In this document: positions 45,750-55,421 of the stretch, in pieces
Position numbering within the stretch: the stretch's first letter is position 1
Layout: each line of letters opens with the position of its first letter
NCBI RefSeq assembly: GCF_000158475.2
Contig: NZ_KI392030.1
Span: 369,628-433,627 of the forward strand
DNA from: Oxalobacter paraformigenes
Lineage (GTDB): Bacteria > Pseudomonadota > Gammaproteobacteria > Burkholderiales > Burkholderiaceae_D
DNA: 64,000 bases
Direction: 5' to 3'
Translations under genes and position numbers: made by a program
Notes under the pieces: generated by a model
Told to the model about the DNA's origin: nothing
Databases searched by the model: none
The model's input: the letters and a program-made list of their open reading frames with translations, nothing else

Positions 45750-47417
45750 TTAACGTGTGACCGGTTTGTAACGCAATCGTTTTGGTTTCGCGCCTTCTTC
45801 ACCCAAACGTTTACGCTTGTCAGCTTCATATTCCTGGTAATTGCCCTCGAAAAACATGACTTGCGAATCGCCTTCAAATGCCAGAATATGCGTGGCAATC
45901 CGGTCAAGGAACCAGCGATCATGTGAAATGACAATGACACTGCCGGCAAATTCCAGCAGCGCGTCTTCCAGCGCACGCAGTGTTTCGACATCAAGGTCAT
46001 TGGATGGTTCATCCAGAAGCAGGACATTCCCGCCCATCGTCAAGGTCTTTGCCAGATGAAGGCGGCCTCTTTCGCCACCGGAGAGCTGGCCGACTTTTTT
46101 TTGCTGGTCACTTCCCCTGAAATTGAAACGCCCCAGATAGGCGCGGGCATTCATTTCAAAGCGACCGACTGATATCAGATCGGTACCGTTGCTGATGTCT
46201 TCAAACACTGTTTTGTTATTGTCGAGCGTTTCTCTCGACTGATCGACCAGGGACAGCCTGACGGTTTTTCCAATCCGGATTTCACCCTGATCGGGTTGTT
46301 GCTGCCCGACAATCATCCGGAACAAGGTGGATTTCCCGGCGCCGTTCGGGCCGATCACACCGACGATGGCTCCGGCAGGTATGATGAAACTGAGATTGTC
46401 GATCAGGAGCCGGTCGCCAAAACTTTTGCTGACATTACGGAATTCAATAACATCGTTTCCAAGCCTTTCAGCAACTGGAATGAAGATTTCCTGTGTTTCG
46501 TTCCGTTTCTGGTAATCGTATTCGGATAATTCGTTGAAACGGGCAAGTCTTGCCTTGCTTTTGGCTTGCCTTCCCTTCGGATTTTGCCTGACCCATTCCA
46601 ATTCCTTGGCAATCGTTTTCTGACGTGCGGATTCTTTTTGCTCTTCCTGTTTCAGCCTGATATTTTTCTGATCAAGCCATGAACTGTAATTGCCTTTCCA
46701 TGGAATGCCCTGCCCCCGATCCAGTTCAAGAATCCATTCCGCGGCATTGTCGAGAAAATAGCGGTCATGGGTAATGGCCACGACTGTACCGGGAAAGCGA
46801 TGAAGAAACTGCTCCAGCCATTCAACAGACTCGGCATCAAGATGATTGGTCGGTTCGTCCAGCAACAGCATGTCCGGTTTGGATAACAGGAGGCGGCAGA
46901 GCGCGACGCGTCTTTTTTCTCCCCCGGACAGTATTTTGATTTTGGCATCCCAGGGAGGCAGACGTAAAGCGTCGGCTGCCATTTCCATTTGCTGTTCCGT
47001 TTTGCTACCGTCTGCGGCAGCAATAATGGCTTCCAGCCGGGCCTGTTCTGTTGCAAGAGCATCGAAGTCTGCATCGGGTTCTGCATAGGCTGCATAGACA
47101 GCGTCAAGTTTTGTTTGCGCCTCAAGGATTTCGCCCAATCCGGATTCAACCGCCTCACGTACTGTTTGTTCCGGATCCAGCTCGGGTTCCTGTGGCATGT
47201 ACCCTATCTTGATATCGGGCATCGGAATCGCTTCACCCTGAATGTCATGATCGATTCCGGCCATAATTTTCAAAAGGGTTGATTTGCCCGAGCCGTTCAG
47301 ACCGAGTACACCGATTTTTGCGCCTGGGAAAAAGGAAAGGGAAATGTCTTTCAGTATTTGACGTTTCGGCGGAACGACCTTGCCGACACGGTTCATCGTA
47401 AAAACGTATTGAGCCAT
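45750..47417 (-). CDS. ettA: EttA, energy-dependent translational throttle ABC-F protein
   Basis: A 555-residue ABC-F protein, exactly the usual EttA length. Two ATPase cassettes are visible (GLNGSGKST with LSGGEKRRVALCRLL; GPNGAGKST with LSGGERGRLHLAKTL), separated by the Arg/Lys-rich linker that contacts P-site tRNA. EttA binds the ribosomal E site and regulates the first elongation step by ATP level. The start MAQYVFTM at 47417 is canonical; upstream frame to 47513 is not coding. Confidence 0.96.
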   Translation of the reverse strand: MAQYVFTMNRVGKVVPPKRQILKDISLSFFPGAKIGVLGLNGSGKSTLLKIMAGIDHDIQGEAIPMPDIKIGYMPQEPELDPEQTVREAVESGLGEILEAQTKLDAVYAAYAEPDADFDALATEQARLEAIIAAADGSKTEQQMEMAADALRLPPWDAKIKILSGGEKRRVALCRLLLSKPDMLLLDEPTNHLDAESVEWLEQFLHRFPGTVVAITHDRYFLDNAAEWILELDRGQGIPWKGNYSSWLDQKNIRLKQEEQKESARQKTIAKELEWVRQNPKGRQAKSKARLARFNELSEYDYQKRNETQEIFIPVAERLGNDVIEFRNVSKSFGDRLLIDNLSFIIPAGAIVGVIGPNGAGKSTLFRMIVGQQQPDQGEIRIGKTVRLSLVDQSRETLDNNKTVFEDISNGTDLISVGRFEMNARAYLGRFNFRGSDQQKKVGQLSGGERGRLHLAKTLTMGGNVLLLDEPSNDLDVETLRALEDALLEFAGSVIVISHDRWFLDRIATHILAFEGDSQVMFFEGNYQEYEADKRKRLGEEGAKPKRLRYKPVTR

Positions 47418-47636
47418 CGTGATCTGTCTTAATGTCGAAAAAAACCGGGAAAGTGAATGTATCTCTTCTGTTTGGACAAAATCAAAAATATCATGCGCCA
47501 AAAACTTGCGCAAACAGCTGAAACGAAAACGTCCTCAAACAGATTGAAGCAATTATGCCTAGTTGGATAAAAATGAGGCGTATTTATTTGCTTTTCGCTC
47601 AAGTTTATCCTATCGTGCGAACGTTACGATAATGAA

Positions 47637-49526
47637 TTGGGTATTGAATTGGCGATAAAACCGGAAAAACATGGCATGGCTGCAATGACGATTGCTGCAA
47701 TCGGCATTGTTTACGGCGATATCGGGACCAGTCCTTTGTATACGATGAAAGCCGTATTCATCGAAGAGCACGGGCTTGCACTGATTCCGGAGAATATCAT
47801 TGGCGTCATCTCCCTGATTATCTGGGGTTTGATCATTGTGGTCGGCCTCAAATATGTTTACATGATGTTGAAGGCGGATAACCGTGGGGAAGGCGGGATA
47901 CTGGCGCTGGTAGCGCTGGCCCACAATTCTCTTCCCGAAAAATCGAAATGGCATCTTCCCTTGCTGATGATGGGGGTTTTCGGAGCCGCCCTGTTTTACG
48001 GAGACAGTGTCATTACGCCGGCAATTTCAGTTTTGTCGGCAACAGAGGGTCTGGAAGTGGCCACGCCATTTTTCAAACCTTATATCGTTCCTATTGCCAT
48101 CGGCATACTGGTTGCACTTTACGCCATTCAATCAACCGGTACAGCCGGAATCGGCAGATGGGTAGGGCCACTGATGATTGTCTGGTTTCTGGCACTGGCC
48201 GTTATGGGGATCATAAATATCGTCGCGGCGCCCCAAATTCTCGTGGCGCTCAATCCCCTGAATGCGTGGCATTTCGTTCACGATAATGCCACGATCGCAT
48301 TTGTCGCGCTGGGGGCTATCGTGTTGGCTTTCACTGGCGCGGAAGCTCTTTATGCCGATATGGGACATTTTGGCTCAGGCCCGATCAGACGTGCCTGGTT
48401 CATGCTGATTTTTCCTGCCCTGTCTCTGAACTATCTCGGACAGGGCGGTTTGTTGCTTTCGAATCCGGCCGCTATTTCCAATCCTTTTTTTCAGCAGCTT
48501 GGGTCGTGGAGTATTTATCCGCTTGTGTTCATTTCAACAATTGCCGTTATCGTTGCGTCACAGGCAACCATTTCCGGCGCTTTTTCCATTACCCGTCAGG
48601 CAATCGGTCTGGGCCTTTTGCCACGCATGAAAATCGTGCATACATCCGCTTCAGAAATCGGACAGGTTTATATCCCTACTGTGAACTGGCTGCAAATGAT
48701 AGCCGTGCTGCTGGCCATTATCGGTTTCGGATCGTCGGATAATCTGGCCGGAGCTTATGGTATCGCTGTGACCGGTACCATGACGATTACAACGGTGCTC
48801 CTGTTTTTCGTCATGTATTATCACTGGAAACAGAATTTCTTTGCTGCTTTAGCTATAGCGGCCTGTTTTTTTGTGATAGACATTTTCCTTTTTTCGTCGA
48901 ATGTTCTGAAGATTACGAGTGGAGGGTGGTTCCCGCTTGCCTTGGGATGTATCCTCTTTATTCTTATGTTGACGTGGCGGCGTGGTCGGAAGCTTGTGGG
49001 TGCAAGCCAGAGAAAGCATGCCATTCCGCTCGATTCTTTCCTGCAATCCCTGTTTTTTGCTCCCCCTCAGAGGGTCAAGGGAACTGCTGTCTTCCTGCGG
49101 GGCGAAAACGATGGGGTTCCTCAGGCCTTATTGCATAATCTGTCGCATAACAAGGTATTGCATGAAAGGGTGTTTTTCCTGACGATCCATACCCAGGAAG
49201 TGCCCTGGGTTCCCAGATGGGAACGGGTGCAGATTCATGAACTGGGGCATCAGTGTTACCAAATTGATGTGTATTACGGGTTCAAGAATGAGCCCGATAT
49301 CCCGAAAGTACTTGAGCTTTGCCAGGAACACGGCTACAGCTTTGACATGATGTCCACATCGTTTTTTGTGTCGAGACAAACGCTGGTTCCATCGCCTAAA
49401 TCGGGAATGGTCAAATGGCGTGAGCATTTGTTTATCTGGATTTCCCGGAATGCACGCAGTGCAGCAGACTATTATCAGATTCCGGCCAACCGGGTAATCG
49501 AGCTGGGCGCCCGTGTCGAGATATGA
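47637..49526 (+). CDS. kup: Kup low-affinity potassium:proton symporter
   Basis: A 629-residue protein with about 12 membrane helices. AAIGIVYGDIGTSPLYTMKAVF and GNNRGEGG-like ADNRGEGGILALVALA mark the KUP/HAK family, and a cytoplasmic tail ends VIELGARVEI. It imports potassium, complementing Kdp elsewhere in the window. The first possible start is a TTG at 47637 with no good ribosome site; an ATG at 47673 (MAAMTIAAIG) is an alternative, so the N-terminus is uncertain. A strong terminator follows. Confidence 0.95.
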   Translation: MGIELAIKPEKHGMAAMTIAAIGIVYGDIGTSPLYTMKAVFIEEHGLALIPENIIGVISLIIWGLIIVVGLKYVYMMLKADNRGEGGILALVALAHNSLPEKSKWHLPLLMMGVFGAALFYGDSVITPAISVLSATEGLEVATPFFKPYIVPIAIGILVALYAIQSTGTAGIGRWVGPLMIVWFLALAVMGIINIVAAPQILVALNPLNAWHFVHDNATIAFVALGAIVLAFTGAEALYADMGHFGSGPIRRAWFMLIFPALSLNYLGQGGLLLSNPAAISNPFFQQLGSWSIYPLVFISTIAVIVASQATISGAFSITRQAIGLGLLPRMKIVHTSASEIGQVYIPTVNWLQMIAVLLAIIGFGSSDNLAGAYGIAVTGTMTITTVLLFFVMYYHWKQNFFAALAIAACFFVIDIFLFSSNVLKITSGGWFPLALGCILFILMLTWRRGRKLVGASQRKHAIPLDSFLQSLFFAPPQRVKGTAVFLRGENDGVPQALLHNLSHNKVLHERVFFLTIHTQEVPWVPRWERVQIHELGHQCYQIDVYYGFKNEPDIPKVLELCQEHGYSFDMMSTSFFVSRQTLVPSPKSGMVKWREHLFIWISRNARSAADYYQIPANRVIELGARVEI

Positions 49527-49529
49527 ATT

Positions 49530-49554
49530 GAGCCGGATTTCCCGGCTCTTTTTT
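49530..49554 (+). terminator. Intrinsic terminator of kup
   Basis: GAGCCGG and CCGGCTC form a short GC-rich stem followed by six T residues, immediately after the kup stop. Confidence 0.85.
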
Positions 49555-49563
49555 CTTTAAAGT

Positions 49564-50346
49564 TCAGAGAAACCACTCCGGTTCCTTGCGCCGGCTGAAA
49601 CGTTCTATAAATTTGCCTTTGAATTTTTCGTAATCCTCGCCCCTGTATTGCCGCGATTCGCTCGGGCAGGCCGTAATGCACGCCCCGCAAGAGATGCACA
49701 GATTTTCGTCGGTTTGGGTTTTTGTATCGGAAACCGTAATGGCATGGACAGGGCAGATCTGGGCGCATGTGCCGCAGACGTTGCAATCTTCCCCTGAAGA
49801 GGGCTTCATGGGAACGGATCGGGCTTCCTTGTAAGGGAAATTGCCTTTGACTTCAAAAGGCTTGAAGTCGCTGACTGTAGAAGAGGATGTGAGTTTTTCG
49901 ATGCAGCGATTTGTGAAATCTTTGACAAGCGCCAGGTCGTTTTCATCCGGACGATCTGTCGCTACCTGCGGAAAAATCGAGTGACGTGCAATAAAAGCGG
50001 CTGCCCCTAAAACGATGAAGCCATTTTTCTCGAGCAGGGTTTTCAGTTCCAGCAGGGCGTCGTCGTATTCACGATTGCCGTAAACGACGACAGCTATGGC
50101 TGGTGTACCGTTTCCTTTCAGGTGCATCAGGCTTTGCGTACAATAATCGGGGAGTCTTCCGTTATAAACCGGCATGGCGACAACAGTCAGATGATCGGCT
50201 GCCATGGAAATGTCGTTGCGGATCGGATTGAGTAAAAGATTACGGTCGTTTTTTGGGATTGGAAGCGTTTTACCTATCGTCTGGATGATTTTTCTCGTTG
50301 TTCCCGTTGCGCTGAAATAAACGAGTTCGATTTCGCTTGACTGCAT
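49564..50346 (-). CDS. Flavodoxin-ferredoxin fusion (EFR1-type), 2[4Fe-4S]
   Basis: A 260-residue soluble electron-transfer protein. Residues 1-165 form a flavodoxin-like fold with the FMN loop YFSATGTTRK at the start; the C-terminal part has two [4Fe-4S] motifs, CNVCGTCAQICP and CISCGACITACP. This layout is common in strict anaerobes and matches the EFR1 family. It likely passes low-potential electrons, but the partner is unknown. The ATG at 50346 has AAGGAGA upstream, which decides the start. A broken MarR regulator lies divergently next to it and may once have controlled it. Confidence 0.85.
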   Translation of the reverse strand: MQSSEIELVYFSATGTTRKIIQTIGKTLPIPKNDRNLLLNPIRNDISMAADHLTVVAMPVYNGRLPDYCTQSLMHLKGNGTPAIAVVVYGNREYDDALLELKTLLEKNGFIVLGAAAFIARHSIFPQVATDRPDENDLALVKDFTNRCIEKLTSSSTVSDFKPFEVKGNFPYKEARSVPMKPSSGEDCNVCGTCAQICPVHAITVSDTKTQTDENLCISCGACITACPSESRQYRGEDYEKFKGKFIERFSRRKEPEWFL

Positions 50347-50600
50347 CTTCGTCTCCTTTTCTTCTGATGTCGCGGAATGAAGTAAAGTATATACGATCGT
50401 CATGCCTAAATCCGCTATTTGATGAAGCAATTCTGAAAAGCCGCTGTATGGTTGAATCCGGAAACGAAATCAGAGGCTTGACATGATTTGACAAGCGCGG
50501 CAATACTTTTGATTCCAATAATTGGAAGGCAAATTGTTTCCGGAAATGGATGATGACGATTGCAAGAGAATGAAGCTGATGACGTTGGTTTAACCTGCGA

Positions 50601-50992
50601 CAGTTTGTAAAACCGGCACAGTCAGGCGTGTTCCGGGGTGTGCCTTTCACAGGCTTGTGGCACTGTCTGTCTTCATGGTAAGCCGGATGGGTAATCATGT
50701 GCGATTGGGCGAGGTAGTGGAATTTCTGGATCTGGCGTTTTCCTGACGGGTGAGGAGGATGGATCAGTTGATGGAAACCGGATTGCTGAAGTGGGTCGCA
50801 GATGAAAATGACAGACGCGCAAAAATCCTGACTTTAACCGACATGGGTTTGCAAATAGCCGATCTGATTGAGCAGGCGTTTTCACCATTTCGCCGGGATT
50901 GGCTGAAAAATCTGAGTGAAAAAGATATCGATATTTGCCTGCGGGTTTTTGAGGGATCGGGAATGGCGTTCAGGAATTATGAAGATATTTGA
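50601..50992 (+). pseudogene. MarR-family regulator, broken by an internal stop
   Basis: Reading straight through the TGA at 50744-50746 gives RLGEVVEFLDLAFS, stop, RVRRMDQLMETGLLKW, then DENDRRAKILTLTDMGLQ. This is a MarR winged helix (recognition helix, wing with DRRAK, LT.G) collinear across the stop, so a single base change, for example TCA to TGA, explains it. The N-terminal part upstream of about 50640 is poorly conserved and has no clear start. A GTG at 50750 could express only the C-terminal half, without most of the DNA-binding helix. Confidence 0.65.
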
Positions 50993-51029
50993 AAAACCGT
51001 TTTTTCTGTAGTTTTTGTCAACAGGTTTT

Positions 51030-51920
51030 TTAGTCGGCGGCAGAATTTTTAAGTTCCAGAGCGAGTTCATACAGCTTGTTTTTTTTGGTTCCCGTAATTT
51101 TTGCGGCAAGGGCGGCGGCTGAACTGGGTGGCAGTTGATCCAGCAGTATGGACAAAATGCGTTTTGCTTCTGTATCGGTTTTGTCCATTTGAGTTTGTGC
51201 GCCTTCTATCAGCAGAACAAATTCACCTTTCCGTCTGTTGGCGTCTTCTGCCATCCATTTGGCCGTATCCGATAAGCGGCAGCGATATGTTTCTTCAAAA
51301 AGCTTTGTCAGTTCACGAGCGATGACAATCTGTCTGGAAGGTTCAAAAACATCGATCAGAGACTTGAGCGTTTCCTGCACGCGATGTGGCGCTTCATAAA
51401 TGATGAGTGTTGCCGGAGTCTCTTTCAGCTTTTCAAGGAAGGCGTGACGCTGGAGCGGCTTGACTGGTAAAAAACCGATAAACAGAAAATGTTCATCGGT
51501 AAAGCCGCTTGCGGAAAGCGCTGTAATGGCAGCGGATGGGCCGGGAACCGGGACGACATTCAGATTTTCCTTGCGGACGGCATCGACGATTTTTGCGCCA
51601 GGATCCGAGACGGCAGGTGTGCCTGCATCCGAAACCAGTGCGATTCTTTCCCTGTTTTTCAGGCGGCCTATCAGCTTTTCAGCTACTTCACGTTCATTAT
51701 GCTGATGGGCACTGATGAGGTCTTTGTTCAGACCGTAGGCATTCAGTAAATTTTTGGTGACCCGGGTATCCTCACAAGCGATGGCATCGGCCGTTGCCAG
51801 AATATGCAGGGCTCTCAGGCTGATGTCGGCCATGTTACCGATTGGCGTACCGATCACATATAATGTCGATTCGGGAACATGCTGATGTGACAGTGATTGC
51901 ATGAGCTGCTGTATTGGCAC
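51030..51920 (-). CDS. rsmI: RsmI, 16S rRNA C1402 2'-O-methyltransferase
   Basis: A 296-residue tetrapyrrole-methylase-fold enzyme. TLYVIGTPIGNMADISLRAL, CEDTRVTKNLL and ALVSDAGTPAVSDPG are family signatures. It uses SAM to methylate C1402 of 16S rRNA, tuning decoding. It is divergent from yraN, a common pairing in proteobacteria. Confidence 0.95.
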   Translation of the reverse strand: MPIQQLMQSLSHQHVPESTLYVIGTPIGNMADISLRALHILATADAIACEDTRVTKNLLNAYGLNKDLISAHQHNEREVAEKLIGRLKNRERIALVSDAGTPAVSDPGAKIVDAVRKENLNVVPVPGPSAAITALSASGFTDEHFLFIGFLPVKPLQRHAFLEKLKETPATLIIYEAPHRVQETLKSLIDVFEPSRQIVIARELTKLFEETYRCRLSDTAKWMAEDANRRKGEFVLLIEGAQTQMDKTDTEAKRILSILLDQLPPSSAAALAAKITGTKKNKLYELALELKNSAAD

Positions 51921-51994
51921 CGATGACTCCTTCCGCGCGTTTTCGCCAATGGTTTATTAGGTGTGATTGTGAGGGAGCATGCTCTTAAATACAA

Positions 51995-52414
51995 GTGAAT
52001 GGTTTCTGGCAGGTTTGTATCGAATTGTTACTGAAAGCGAATCCCGTGGTTTCATCTTCTAGAATTCTTTCTGAAAAACAGATTATTGGTTATAAAGCTG
52101 AAGAAAAAGCGCTATTCTTTCTGGAAGAGCGAGGCCTGAAAGTCGTTGAAAGAAATTTCCGGTGTCGTTTCGGTGAAATTGATCTGATTATGCAGGATAA
52201 CGATGTGCTGGTTTTTGTCGAGGTAAGAAAAAGAAAGTATCCTGCCTTTGGAAGTGCCGCAGCCAGTGTTTCTCGCGCCAAACAGCAAAAACTGATCCGG
52301 GCTGCCAGGTTTTATTTGCACGGAAGCCATCGTATTCCCGCGTGCCGTTTTGATGTACTTGCATTCGATGGCGATCAGTGCCAATGGCTGAAAAATGTTA
52401 TCGAAGTTGAATAA
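51995..52414 (+). CDS. yraN: YraN / UPF0102 nuclease-like protein
   Basis: A 139-residue protein of the restriction-endonuclease-like fold: [44 protein letters not shown] and CRFDVLAF. The catalytic E/D-E-K pattern is present. Role unknown; it is often near rsmI. The start is uncertain: the GTG at 51995 and GTG at 52046 are in frame and neither has a good ribosome site. The first 30 residues have no homology, so the later start may be real. Confidence 0.85.
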   Translation: MNGFWQVCIELLLKANPVVSSSRILSEKQIIGYKAEEKALFFLEERGLKVVERNFRCRFGEIDLIMQDNDVLVFVEVRKRKYPAFGSAAASVSRAKQQKLIRAARFYLHGSHRIPACRFDVLAFDGDQCQWLKNVIEVE

Positions 52415-52425
52415 TTTTTAATTGA

Positions 52426-53719
<1,294 letters not shown>

Positions 53720-53737
53720 GGATTGAGGAAAATACAG

Positions 53738-53770
53738 ATTGCCGTCCCGGGGTTTTCCGGTTACGGCAAT
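53738..53770. terminator. Possible terminator hairpin between dolP and waaC
   Basis: ATTGCCGT and ACGGCAAT form an 8-bp stem with a long loop; the 3' arm overlaps the waaC stop. The T tract is weak, so the call is tentative. Confidence 0.35.
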
Positions 53771-54756
53771 TTCCAATTCCGGGACGCAAGCAGTTTCTGG
53801 ACGGCCTGTTTTACCTCATCCAGTGATGGTACCTCGTTTTCGCCTCCCAGACTGATGATATTAGGCGACCAGTCTGCACAGGTGCGCCAGCGTGGGATGT
53901 TGCAGTAAATCTGGACAGTTGGCTTGTCGAAAGCGGCGGCCAGATGAGAAAGTCCGGTATCGACTCCGACAACAAAGCTGGCTTTTCCGGTCAGTGTGAC
54001 AGTATCTGCTATGGTCAATTGTGGCAATACTGAAGAATCGGGAATCGCCGCGGAAAGCTGCTTGGCTTCTTCTTTTTCGCGCGACGATCCCCATGGGAGT
54101 AATATGCGAAGGCCGCGTTCAGTAAGGAGAGGCGCAATTTTCACCCAGTTTTTTTGGGGCCATTTCTTGGATTCACGCGATGTCCCGTGAAAAAAAACGC
54201 AGTAAGGTCGGGTAGTCAGCCATTCCGGAGAAGCCGTGGGCGTTACAAGGCCAAAGTCCGGAGGCGTGTCGATGGCATAGCCGAGAGCCTTGGCCACGAC
54301 TTCCCTTCCCCGCCTAACCACATGGATGTGTTTTTCTACAGAAATGCTTTGAGTGTGAAAAAGACGTGACAAGGGTTCATATCCCGAACCGTCCGTTTTA
54401 TGGGCGAGGCCGACTTTTTTCCCGTTTTCGCCGGTTTGTGCCAGTCCCATAATTATCCCGGTTTTGATCAGCCCCTGGGTGTCGAATATATAGTCGTATG
54501 AGTGTTTTTTCAGCTGGTTAAGGAATTCCCGGAATTCCTTTCTTGTCGATGGGGTAAAAATGTTTTTTCGCCAGCGTCTCAGGGCAAACGGGATAACTTC
54601 ATTGACGTGTCTGTTTTGCTGTACGAGTCCGACATAGGGTTCTTCAACGACCCAGTCGATAACCGCTTCCGGATAGTGGCGGTGAATATCGGCCAGAACC
54701 GGCAGATTGTGAACGACATCGCCCAGTGAAGAAACCCGAACAATCAGAATGCGCAT
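53761..54756 (-). CDS. waaC: WaaC, LPS heptosyltransferase I
   Basis: A 331-residue GT-B glycosyltransferase of family GT9. MRILIVRVSSLGDVVHNLPVL at the start and FVVGVDTGLSHLAAAFDKPTVQIY near the end are typical of WaaC/RfaC. It adds the first heptose to Kdo of the LPS inner core using ADP-heptose. It converges on dolP. Confidence 0.93.
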   Translation of the reverse strand: MRILIVRVSSLGDVVHNLPVLADIHRHYPEAVIDWVVEEPYVGLVQQNRHVNEVIPFALRRWRKNIFTPSTRKEFREFLNQLKKHSYDYIFDTQGLIKTGIIMGLAQTGENGKKVGLAHKTDGSGYEPLSRLFHTQSISVEKHIHVVRRGREVVAKALGYAIDTPPDFGLVTPTASPEWLTTRPYCVFFHGTSRESKKWPQKNWVKIAPLLTERGLRILLPWGSSREKEEAKQLSAAIPDSSVLPQLTIADTVTLTGKASFVVGVDTGLSHLAAAFDKPTVQIYCNIPRWRTCADWSPNIISLGGENEVPSLDEVKQAVQKLLASRNWKLP

Positions 54757-54789
54757 GATACTTGTGCAGACAATAGAAGAAAACCTGAA

Positions 54790-55386
54790 TTAAAGCACAA
54801 TTCCGGTTTCGGTAATAATGCAATGAAGGGGAATATCGTTTTCTTCCGTTTCGAATGTGGTCAAAAGGCGGGAATAAGCGATTCCAACAGTATGGGTGTC
54901 CGGATATTTTTCCAGTGTCCTGTCGAAAAAGCCGCCACCATATCCCAGCCGGAAACGGCTGGATGTAAAGCCGACGCAGGGAATCAGCAGAATTTCGGGC
55001 ATGGAGACAGGTTCCTGTTTTTCAGGAATGGAAACATTATATGCCCCCTTGATCAGGGTATCGCCCGGTTTCCATCGGACGAACTGTAACGGTTGGTCTT
55101 TGGCAAGCGTAACCGGGAGCGACAATTGCATGCGGCCGGATAATTCGGCATATAACGTTGACAGATCTGGTTCGTTACGGATAGGCAGATAAACACCGAT
55201 TGTCGTGAAATGACGGGATGCCAAATAAAGTGAGACCTGATTTCCTATTTCCCGATCAAAACGGGAACGTTCCAGGGGCCTTATTTTTTTTCTGGTTTCA
55301 AGAAGTGTTTGCCGCAGGTTTTTTTTGGTTTCGGCAGGTGTTGACGGTTCACCATGCTTGGCATCCGGGTCTGGTGTTAAACTCAT
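54790..55386 (-). CDS. 5-Formyltetrahydrofolate cyclo-ligase
   Basis: A 198-residue 5-FTHF cyclo-ligase with the family's C-terminal nucleotide-binding motif RLGYGGGFFDRTLEKYP. It uses ATP to convert 5-formyl-THF to 5,10-methenyl-THF in folate recycling. The ATG at 55386 is preferred to the TTG two codons upstream. It is divergent from slt with 35 bases between starts, leaving no room for a 6S RNA gene sometimes found beside this gene. Confidence 0.92.
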   Translation of the reverse strand: MSLTPDPDAKHGEPSTPAETKKNLRQTLLETRKKIRPLERSRFDREIGNQVSLYLASRHFTTIGVYLPIRNEPDLSTLYAELSGRMQLSLPVTLAKDQPLQFVRWKPGDTLIKGAYNVSIPEKQEPVSMPEILLIPCVGFTSSRFRLGYGGGFFDRTLEKYPDTHTVGIAYSRLLTTFETEENDIPLHCIITETGIVL

Positions 55387-55421
55387 AAACAATGTAAATA
55401 CTGAATAAGTGAGAGGTTTCT

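Noticed and set aside
50270..50698. 142-codon minus-strand frame next to the MarR remnant
   Set aside because: It overlaps the flavodoxin gene start and the MarR remnant, and its translation has no family features.
55387..55421. 6S RNA gene beside the 5-formyl-THF cyclo-ligase gene
   Set aside because: Only 35 bases separate the divergent starts of this gene and slt, far too short for 6S RNA.
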